Below are positions 1 to 5,518 of a stretch of DNA of 5,651 nucleotides, piece after piece. How positions within the stretch are numbered: the first letter of the stretch is position 1; the number at the start of each line of letters is the position of its first letter. Source of the stretch: an uncultured Alphaproteobacteria bacterium (GTDB lineage: Bacteria > Pseudomonadota > Alphaproteobacteria > GCA-2731375); NCBI GenBank assembly GCA_913049615.1, contig CAJWZI010000132.1:1-5651 (forward strand), given 5' to 3'. The translations under genes were made by a program, and so were the position numbers. The notes under the pieces were generated by a model. That model worked only from the letters and a program-made list of their open reading frames with translations. It had not been told where the DNA came from and made no database searches.

Positions 1-127
1 CTAGGTTCTAGGACAATTGCAGTGTTTATTCCCTGTTAATTAAGGGTAATCGGCTCATCCGAGATTCTGGAATAAGGTCAGATTGCGCGATTCGCACAGA
101 AATACTTCGACAATTTCAACCGTGAAA
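1..127. other. Left flank without a recognisable gene
   Basis: This AT-leaning stretch lies downstream of the minus-strand dehydrogenase. It contains a CTAGG-TT-CTAGG short direct repeat (1-12), a TTAATTAA palindrome (36-43) flanked by CCCT (31-34) and AGGG (43-46), and a small TCGG/CCGA stem (50-62). None has a T-run that would make it a convincing intrinsic terminator, and no coding potential was seen. Confidence 0.5.
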
Positions 128-129
128 TT
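112..129. other. Small AT-rich hairpin overlapping the stop codon of the minus-strand gene
   Basis: AATTTCA (112-118) and TGAAATT (123-129) are perfect 7-bp inverted repeats around a 4-nt loop. The right arm overlaps the TAA stop (130-128 on the minus strand). It lies where a terminator for the minus-strand gene could be, but the stem is AT-rich and no T-run follows on that strand. I call it a hairpin, not a terminator. Confidence 0.3.
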
Positions 130-1294
130 AATAAGAGCGAGGCAATTTTAGTACATGCTGCCCGATGAAATTGAGAATCATTTCGCGGCTTACGGGAGCG
201 ATGCGGGCGATGAAGCTTTCCCGCAGGTAGCGTTCCACATGAAATTCCTTGGCATAGCCCATGCCGCCATGGGTCATCACGGCCCGTTCACAGGTAGTGA
301 AGCAGGCTTCGGCCGCAAGGTATTTAGCCGCATTGGCTTCCGCTCCGCAGGGCTCCCCTGCATCGTACAGGGCAGCCGCACGCCAGGTCATGGCGTCGGC
401 TGCCTCCAGATGCGCCCAGGCGTCCGCCAGGGGGTGCTGGATCGCCTGGTTCTGGCCGATAGGCCGGTCGAATACGACACGCTCGTTGGCATACGCCACT
501 GCCTTCCGTAATGCGGCCCGGCCTAGGCCGACACTTTCCGAGGCGACTAGAATCCGTTCCGGGTTGAGGCCGTCCAGAATGTAATAGAATCCCTTGCCTT
601 CCTCGCCAACCCGATCTTCCACAGGCACCGGTAGGTTGTCGTAGAATGTGGCGTTGGAATCCACGGCCTTGCGGCCCATCTTCTCAATAACCTGGGCTTC
701 GCAATATTTTCGGTCAAAATCAGTATAGAACATAGTAATACCATCGGTGGGTTTTTTACCCTCTTCACGAGGCGTGGTTCGAGCCAGTAGCAAAATTTTG
801 TTCGCTGTTTGGGCGGTAGAGGTCCACATTTTGCGGCCATTGACTATGTAATGATCTCCCTTCCGCACGGCTTTGGTTTCGATGCGAGTGGTATCCAGGC
901 CGGCATTGGGTTCGGTTACGCCAAAACAACTTCGGTCCTTACCGGCAATCAGAGCTGGCAGATGTTTCTGCTTCTGTTCATCTGTACCATGCACCACCAA
1001 AGGATGGGGGCCGAAGATATTTATATGCACTGCGGAGGCACCGGAAAAACCTGCACCTGATTCCGCAATTGTCTGCATCATCAAAGCCGCCTCGATCACG
1101 CCCAGGCCGGAGCCACCGTATTCTTCAGGCATGGCGATGCCTAGCCAGCCTCCGTCGGCCATATCCTTCACAAAATCCTCCGGAAATTGGCCGTCCGTGT
1201 CCCGTTCCAGCCAATAGGCATCATCATATTTCTCGCACAGCTTAGCGATGGCATCACGCACGGCAATCTGGTCATCGGTGAAGGAAAATTCCAT
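128..1294 (-). CDS. Acyl-CoA dehydrogenase, helix-G glutamate (IVD/LCAD-like) type
   Basis: A 388-residue FAD-dependent acyl-CoA dehydrogenase of full family length. It would alpha,beta-desaturate an acyl-CoA in the cytoplasm and pass electrons to ETF. Visible landmarks are the N-terminal helical domain with PEEYGGSGLG (56-65), the flavin-binding strand FGVTEPNAGLDTT (124-136), the KMWTST strand (155-160), the inter-subunit FAD contact R272-x-x-F275, and HGGMGYAKEFHVER (342-355). The usual C-terminal catalytic motif (YEGTNE-like) is replaced by IAPVSREM (365-372). A Glu is present instead at E246 in LNPERILVA, the position used by isovaleryl-CoA and long-chain dehydrogenases. The ATG is supported by the typical MEFSFTDDQ start and by an in-frame TAG nine codons upstream with no start codon between. 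Its Shine-Dalgarno is poor: only GGA at 6 nt, with AGGAG 21 nt away. It diverges from the operon and probably serves the same pathway. The family call is secure; the substrate is unknown, with branched-chain acyl-CoA a guess. Confidence 0.95.
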   Translation of the reverse strand: MEFSFTDDQIAVRDAIAKLCEKYDDAYWLERDTDGQFPEDFVKDMADGGWLGIAMPEEYGGSGLGVIEAALMMQTIAESGAGFSGASAVHINIFGPHPLVVHGTDEQKQKHLPALIAGKDRSCFGVTEPNAGLDTTRIETKAVRKGDHYIVNGRKMWTSTAQTANKILLLARTTPREEGKKPTDGITMFYTDFDRKYCEAQVIEKMGRKAVDSNATFYDNLPVPVEDRVGEEGKGFYYILDGLNPERILVASESVGLGRAALRKAVAYANERVVFDRPIGQNQAIQHPLADAWAHLEAADAMTWRAAALYDAGEPCGAEANAAKYLAAEACFTTCERAVMTHGGMGYAKEFHVERYLRESFIARIAPVSREMILNFIGQHVLKLPRSY

Positions 1295-1329
1295 TGTACA
1301 TCCGGCCGCGACCGGCTCCTATTCTATCT

Positions 1330-1340
1330 GCGCTTAGCGC
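1330..1340. promoter_or_regulatory. 11-bp perfect palindrome, candidate operator
   Basis: The sequence GCGCTTAGCGC has perfect 5-bp arms around a single central T. It lies in the divergent gap, about 1 nt downstream of the minus-strand TATAAA box, so it would straddle that promoter's start site. This position is where a repressor operator would be expected. The palindrome is short and could be chance. It could equally form a small hairpin in the 5' leader of the minus-strand mRNA. Confidence 0.25.
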
Positions 1341-1341
1341 C

Positions 1342-1347
1342 TTTATA
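1342..1347 (-). promoter_or_regulatory. Candidate -10 box for the minus-strand dehydrogenase
   Basis: On the minus strand this reads TATAAA, five of six matches to the sigma70 -10 consensus, about 48 nt upstream of the dehydrogenase start codon. No good -35 box lies 16-18 bp further upstream (the best hexamers match only 2 of 6), so it may need an activator. A second possible -10, TAGAAT at 1326-1321, has a 3-of-6 -35 hexamer 17 bp upstream. Either could be used. Confidence 0.3.
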
Positions 1348-1378
1348 ACGGAACATCCACCCAACACCATAGACTACA

Positions 1379-1407
1379 TTGACCAAATGCTTCTGCGCCA
1401 AGAGAAT
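1379..1407 (+). promoter_or_regulatory. Candidate sigma70 promoter of the four-gene operon
   Basis: TTGACC at 1379-1384 matches the -35 consensus in five of six positions. A 17-bp spacer leads to GAGAAT at 1402-1407, which matches the -10 consensus in four of six. Transcription would begin near 1414, giving a leader of about 30 nt that contains the AGGAG ribosome-binding site at 1431-1435. Spacing and location are right. The -10 is weak and the call rests on consensus matching only. Confidence 0.4.
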
Positions 1408-1443
1408 GGAGAATATCGTGTATTTTCATGAGGAGACGCTGGC

Positions 1444-1977
1444 ATGAGAGACGGTGCCGTACAAACAGGCGAGAACCGCTATCGCGAGACATTCGGCCGC
1501 TATTTTGAGGATTTCGAAATCGGTGATGTATACGAACATCGACCAGGCCGAACTATATCCGAGGCTGATAATACTTGGTTCACCTTGCTTACCATGAACC
1601 AGCACCCCCTACATTTCGATGCTGAATACGCCAAACACAGCGAGTTCGGAAAGCCTATTGTAAATTCCGCCTTCACCCTGGCGTTAGTCGCAGGGATGAG
1701 TGTTTCCGACGTAAGTCAAAAAGCCATCGCCAACTTGGGCTGGACTGATATTTCCATGCCAGCGCCTGTATTCAATGGCGATACCCTATATGCGGAATCA
1801 GAAGTAAAGGAGAAACGGATGTCAAAATCCCGCCCCACACAAGGCATGGTCACCGTAGAAACGAGGGCCCACAAACAGGACGGCACCCTGGTCATGAAAT
1901 ACCAGCGTATTGTGCTGGTCCCTAAGCAGGGTCACAGTATCGATGACAAGGTGCTGGCAGCAGAGAACGGAGAATAA
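1444..1977 (+). CDS. MaoC-family hot-dog acyl-CoA hydratase (mesaconyl-CoA hydratase-like)
   Basis: A 177-residue single hot-dog protein of the MaoC dehydratase family, expected to add water to an enoyl-CoA or remove it from a 3-hydroxyacyl-CoA. Landmarks are the N-terminal RYFEDFEIGD (19-28), the central hydratase segment TMNQHPLHFDAEYA (50-63), EFGKPIVNS (67-75), and the C-terminal APVFNGDTL (107-115) with SKSRPTQGMV (127-136). The catalytic His is H57. The position of the catalytic Asp of PhaJ-type (R)-hydratases is Asn here (N52), a pattern I associate from memory with mesaconyl-CoA hydratase-like MaoC proteins found beside CoA-ester lyases. The ATG is fixed by AGGAG at 1431-1435, 8 nt upstream. 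It is the first gene of the operon, and the next start codon lies 2 nt after its stop. The exact substrate is unknown. Confidence 0.9.
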   Translation: MRDGAVQTGENRYRETFGRYFEDFEIGDVYEHRPGRTISEADNTWFTLLTMNQHPLHFDAEYAKHSEFGKPIVNSAFTLALVAGMSVSDVSQKAIANLGWTDISMPAPVFNGDTLYAESEVKEKRMSKSRPTQGMVTVETRAHKQDGTLVMKYQRIVLVPKQGHSIDDKVLAAENGE

Positions 1978-1979
1978 GG

Positions 1980-3161
1980 ATGAGCGAAACATCAGCCAAC
2001 CGGGCCGGCGAAATCATCACACGGGAAGACGAACGGCAATTGCTAGATACCGTGCAAAAATGGCTGGACCGTGACGTCCGCGATAAGGTCCTGGAACTAG
2101 AGCACGCCGACGATTACCCCCACGAAATGGTTGAGCAGATGAAGGCCCTCGGCCTGTTCGGCGCCACCATTGGCCAGGAATACGGTGGAATGGGTTTGCC
2201 CGCAGGTACCTATGCCAAAATCGTCACTGCCGTGTCCGAGATTTGGATGAGCCTGAGCGGGATTTTCAATTCTCACCTGATCATGTCAGCGGCCGTGGAG
2301 CGTTTCGGCACCGAAGAACAAAAACGAACCTTTCTACCCCGTTTTGCCACGGGGGAGCTGCGGGGCGCCTTGGCATTGACCGAGCCCAATTGCGGCACGG
2401 ATTTGCAGGCCATCCGCACCCGCGCCGTGCTCGACGGCGACGATTACATCATCAACGGCACCAAAACCTGGATCTCTAACGGCATCGAAGGCGGCTGTGT
2501 CGCATTGCTGGTAAAAACGGACCCCGACGCCCAACCCCGACACAAAGGAACTTCCCTGTTCATCGCCGAAAAGGGCCCTGGTTTCACTGTGGGCCGAAAA
2601 CTTGAAAAGCTGGGATACAAGGGCATTGATAGTGCTGAATTGATCTTCGAGGATTACCGCATCCCTGCAGACCGCTTGATCGGAGGAGAGGAAGGCTTTG
2701 GCTTTCGCCATGCGGTCAGCGGACTGGAACTGGGCCGCATTAATGTGGCCGCGCGGGGCGTAGGCATTGCGAATGCAGCCTTGAAGGACGCCACGGCCTA
2801 TTCGCAAGTACGGGAGACTATGGGCAAACCGATTTGCCAGCATCAGGCAATACAGACGAAGCTGGGGGACATGGCCACCCGCTGCGAGGCATCGCGTCTT
2901 CTGGTGGAAAGTGCAGCCACCGCATATGACAAAGGAGAGCGCTGCGATATGGAGGCGGGCATGGCAAAGCTGTTCGCTTCAGAATCCGCCCTGGAAAACG
3001 CGACCGAATGCATGCGTATTCATGGCGCCTACGGCTATTCCAAAGAATTTCATGTGGAACGCTACTACCGCGACGCGCCATTAATGTGCATCGGCGAAGG
3101 CACCAATGAGATGCAACGCATTATCATTGCCCGGCAGTTGGTGGAAAGAAACCCAGTGTGA
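1980..3161 (+). CDS. Acyl-CoA dehydrogenase, C-terminal glutamate type
   Basis: A 393-residue FAD-dependent acyl-CoA dehydrogenase of normal length. It would introduce the double bond that the neighbouring MaoC protein hydrates. Landmarks are GQEYGGMGLP (65-74), the flavin motif LALTEPNCGTD (131-141), TWISNG (163-168), the inter-subunit loop R278-E-T-M281, QHQAIQ (287-292), GAYGYSKEFHVERYYRDA (349-366), and the catalytic GEGTNEMQ (372-379) with the presumed base E373. The helix-G position that holds Glu in the minus-strand paralogue is Gly here (LELGRINVA, 249-257). M281 replaces the usual Phe of the R-x-x-F FAD contact. GGAG at 1969-1972 lies 7 nt before the ATG, inside the end of the hydratase gene, so translation is probably coupled. 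Its stop overlaps the next start by 4 nt. Family call secure; substrate (short-chain, branched or dicarboxylic acyl-CoA) open. Confidence 0.95.
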   Translation: MSETSANRAGEIITREDERQLLDTVQKWLDRDVRDKVLELEHADDYPHEMVEQMKALGLFGATIGQEYGGMGLPAGTYAKIVTAVSEIWMSLSGIFNSHLIMSAAVERFGTEEQKRTFLPRFATGELRGALALTEPNCGTDLQAIRTRAVLDGDDYIINGTKTWISNGIEGGCVALLVKTDPDAQPRHKGTSLFIAEKGPGFTVGRKLEKLGYKGIDSAELIFEDYRIPADRLIGGEEGFGFRHAVSGLELGRINVAARGVGIANAALKDATAYSQVRETMGKPICQHQAIQTKLGDMATRCEASRLLVESAATAYDKGERCDMEAGMAKLFASESALENATECMRIHGAYGYSKEFHVERYYRDAPLMCIGEGTNEMQRIIIARQLVERNPV

Positions 3162-4345
3162 GCCTTCCTCTCGAGGGCCTGCGGGTCATCGCCATCGAAC
3201 AATATGGTGCCGGACCCTATGGCACCGGTTTTCTGGCCGACCTGGGCGCAGATCTGATCAAAATCGAGAACCGAAAAACAGGGGGCGACATCTCCCGCCA
3301 CGTGGGGCCTCATCATTTAGGGGAAGCCGACAGCCAATTTTTCCAGGCCTTTAACCGAAACAAACGTTCCTTGAGCCTAGATCTGAAGCATCCAGATGGT
3401 AAGGCAATTTTCCACAAATTGGCGGCCACTGCCGACGGTTTGATTAACAACCTGCGCGGCGATCAGCCAAAAAAGCTTGGCCTAAGACACGTAGACCTTT
3501 TGGAATATAATTCGGCTATTGTCTGCGCACATGTCTCTGCCTATGGCAACGAGGGAGAGCGGGCAGGTTGGCCGGGCTATGACTTCTTGATGCAGGCAGA
3601 AGCAGGCTTTCTAGGATTGAGCGGCGAGCCCGATGGGCCACCTGCGCGCATGGGTCTGTCTATCGTCGATTACATGACAGGTGTGACCTCATGCCTAGCC
3701 CTCTTGGCAGGGATTAACCAGGCCAAGCAGGTAGGCGAGGGTCGAGATCTTGAAATCTCGTTATACGACGTGGCCATGCATCAGTTAAGTTATCCCGCGG
3801 TGTGGTACCTAAACCAAGGAGATGTGACAGAACGGGTACGGCGTTCGGGCCATCCGTTCATTGTGCCGTCCCAACTATATCGCACCCAGGACGGCTGGAT
3901 TTTCATCATGGCTCAGACCGAGAAATTCTGGTTTGCCCTGTGCGATATCGTTGATCAACCTGAGTGGAAGGACGACCCTCGCTTCCAGGGCTATGACGGC
4001 CGTCACGAAAACCGAGATGAATTGACCTTGATGCTGGATCGAGTGCTGATCAAAAATTCTACAGCCCATTGGCTGGGTGCCTTTGCCGGCCAGGTTCCGG
4101 CCGGCCCAGTCAACGATCTGGCGACAGCCCTGGACAATCCCTACTTCCGGGATCGGGGCGGGGTACAGAGCGTAAACCACCCCGACCGCCCAGACTTGAA
4201 GCTTTTAAATAACCCCATACGTCTAGGCGAACTCATCCCAGACCGGCCGGGGCCGAAGTTGGGCGCCGACACCAAAGACATCCTGGAGGAATTGGGGTAT
4301 TCATCCGCTGACATCGTAGAACTGCGCAAGAGCAACGCCATCTAG
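3158..4345 (+). CDS. CaiB/BaiF family III CoA-transferase
   Basis: A 395-residue family III CoA-transferase, which moves CoA from a donor acyl-CoA to a free carboxylate without an ATP-dependent ligase. Landmarks are LEGLRVIAIEQYGAGPYGT (5-23), LGADLIKIEN (29-38), GGDISR (42-47), RNKRSLSLDL (67-76), YDFLMQAEAGFLGLSGEPDG (141-160), and GLSIVDYMTG (166-175) with D171 as the expected acyl-anhydride-forming Asp. The C-terminal part has PFIVPSQLYRTQDGWIFIMA (233-252) and PAGPVNDL (314-321). It starts with GTG. The GTGA at 3158-3161 overlaps the dehydrogenase stop by 4 nt, and GGAAAG at 3142-3147 can serve as the ribosome-binding site, so translational coupling is likely. At the position of the racemase His this protein has Y141, and at that of the racemase Glu it has T254, which supports transferase over racemase. 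Donor and acceptor are unknown; succinyl-CoA is a common donor in the family. Confidence 0.93.
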   Translation: MSLPLEGLRVIAIEQYGAGPYGTGFLADLGADLIKIENRKTGGDISRHVGPHHLGEADSQFFQAFNRNKRSLSLDLKHPDGKAIFHKLAATADGLINNLRGDQPKKLGLRHVDLLEYNSAIVCAHVSAYGNEGERAGWPGYDFLMQAEAGFLGLSGEPDGPPARMGLSIVDYMTGVTSCLALLAGINQAKQVGEGRDLEISLYDVAMHQLSYPAVWYLNQGDVTERVRRSGHPFIVPSQLYRTQDGWIFIMAQTEKFWFALCDIVDQPEWKDDPRFQGYDGRHENRDELTLMLDRVLIKNSTAHWLGAFAGQVPAGPVNDLATALDNPYFRDRGGVQSVNHPDRPDLKLLNNPIRLGELIPDRPGPKLGADTKDILEELGYSSADIVELRKSNAI

Positions 4346-4357
4346 GAATTTCTAACC

Positions 4358-5518
4358 ATGAAACTCGAAGGAATCCGCGTCCTAGACCTCTCCCTCTTTC
4401 TACCCGGGCCTTTGTTGACCCAGATGATGGCGGACCACGGCGCCGAAGTTATCAAGCTAGAACCGATTAATGGCGGTGAACCGAACCGGGTGATCGGCGC
4501 CCAGCGTGATGGCGTCACCGTGTTTTTCGCCAACACTCATCGAAACAAACAAAGCGTACAGTTGAATTTGAAGACGGAGGAAGGCCTGGAAGCCGCCTTG
4601 CGCATGGCCGAATCCTGCGATGTGATGATTGAAGCCTTCCGTCCCGGCGTCGTCGACCGCTTAGGCGTTGGTTACGATGCGGTGGCTAAGCGTAATCCAT
4701 CGATTGTCTATGCTTCGTTGTCAGCCTTTGGTCAGGATGGACCGTACGCGAAAAAACCGGCCCATGACATTGCGACCCAGGCCTACGCGGGAATCTTGAG
4801 CGTTAACTTAGGCTTCGACGACAAGCCGGCTATTCCCGGCCTGGCCAACGCGGATATGCTCACGTCCATGATGGGTCTGTCGGCGGTTTTGATGGCACTC
4901 TATCGTCGACGAGACACTGGTAAAGGTGATTACATCGACATGGCCATGATGGACAGCGTCATCGCTGCGATGCCCAACAATTTTGGGCCTGTCTTTGCTG
5001 AAAAACGGCCGCCTAACCCCAAGGACGAACGTAGTTGGGGTGGCAACGCCATGTACCGCATTTATGAAACAAAAGACGGCAAGCACATCGTGTTAGGTGG
5101 GGCCGAGATGCATTTTGCTGCCGCCATCCTGAACAAAATGGGTCGTCCGGACCTGATTCCCGTCTGCGAACCGCCTCCTGGCCCCAATCAGGATCCGGCC
5201 AAGGAGTTCCTTACGGAGACCTTCATCTCGCAAACCCAAGAGTTTTGGATTGACTGGTTCGAAGACGTGGACGCAGCCTTCGCTCCTGTCAACGACCTAC
5301 GCCGGGGCGCAGACGACCCCCAGGCTCGCCATCGCGAAATGATCATCGAGGACGATCGGGGCTGGGAACACATCGGCATCCCCATGAAGTTCCGGGATGA
5401 ACCGGGCCAGTTGGTATTCGACCTGCCCGGCCTGGGAGAACACACCGAGGCCAACCTGCGGAAAGTGGGATATAGCGAGGATGAACTCACGACGATGCGG
5501 GAAAAGGGTGTGTTTTAG
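4358..5518 (+). CDS. CaiB/BaiF-fold protein: alpha-methylacyl-CoA racemase-like or CoA-transferase
   Basis: A 386-residue member of the same fold family as the preceding gene but clearly diverged from it. Landmarks are LEGIRVLDLSLFLPGP (3-18), HGAEVIKLEP (27-36), HRNKQSVQLNLK (61-72), FRPGVVDRLG (94-103), SAFGQDGPY (122-130), AHDIATQAYAG (135-145), ANADMLTSMMGL (163-174), and GKGDYIDMAMMDS (188-200). D166 is the conserved catalytic Asp. H136 and E250 (in GGAEMHF) fall where alpha-methylacyl-CoA racemase has its His126 and Glu241, so a 2-methylacyl-CoA racemase role is possible. CoA transfer, alone or with the upstream protein as a heteromer like the BbsE/BbsF pair, remains a serious alternative. 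AGGAA at 4344-4348 overlaps the upstream TAG and lies 9 nt before the ATG; the intergenic gap is 12 nt. It is the last recognisable gene of the operon. Family certain, reaction uncertain. Confidence 0.9.
   Translation: MKLEGIRVLDLSLFLPGPLLTQMMADHGAEVIKLEPINGGEPNRVIGAQRDGVTVFFANTHRNKQSVQLNLKTEEGLEAALRMAESCDVMIEAFRPGVVDRLGVGYDAVAKRNPSIVYASLSAFGQDGPYAKKPAHDIATQAYAGILSVNLGFDDKPAIPGLANADMLTSMMGLSAVLMALYRRRDTGKGDYIDMAMMDSVIAAMPNNFGPVFAEKRPPNPKDERSWGGNAMYRIYETKDGKHIVLGGAEMHFAAAILNKMGRPDLIPVCEPPPGPNQDPAKEFLTETFISQTQEFWIDWFEDVDAAFAPVNDLRRGADDPQARHREMIIEDDRGWEHIGIPMKFRDEPGQLVFDLPGLGEHTEANLRKVGYSEDELTTMREKGVF

Larger units (their letters stand above)
1295..1443. promoter_or_regulatory. Divergent intergenic control region
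   Basis: A 149-nt gap separates two divergently transcribed genes of the same metabolic theme, so it must contain both promoters. It holds a sigma70-like promoter on the plus strand, an AT-rich TATAAA box on the minus strand and a perfect 11-bp palindrome, each listed separately. There is no convincing ORF. An ATG at 1428 on the plus strand is out of frame with the hydratase gene. The arrangement is typical of co-regulated divergent units, but no regulator is encoded in the window. Confidence 0.6.

Noticed and set aside
31..62. Possible intrinsic terminator in the CCCT/AGGG and TCGG/CCGA stems
   Set aside because: The stems are only about 4 bp and no T-run follows on either strand.
155..1217. 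Several open frames of 80-120 codons on the plus strand opposite the minus-strand dehydrogenase
   Set aside because: They lie wholly antisense to a gene with clear family motifs, show no recognisable domains and have no good ribosome-binding sites.
1299..1301. Minus-strand ATG 7 nt upstream of the dehydrogenase start
   Set aside because: It is out of frame, and the annotated ATG gives the normal family N-terminus.
1428..1443. ATG at 1428 as an alternative start for the hydratase
   Set aside because: It is out of frame with the hydratase, and the AGGAG at 1431-1435 is ideally placed for the ATG at 1444.
2334..3316. Minus-strand open frames, including one of 169 codons, opposite the dehydrogenase and transferase genes
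   Set aside because: They are shadows of well-supported plus-strand genes; their translations show no family motif.
3875..5490. Minus-strand open frames opposite the two CaiB/BaiF genes
   Set aside because: They are antisense to full-length conserved proteins and have no domain signal or translation-start support.
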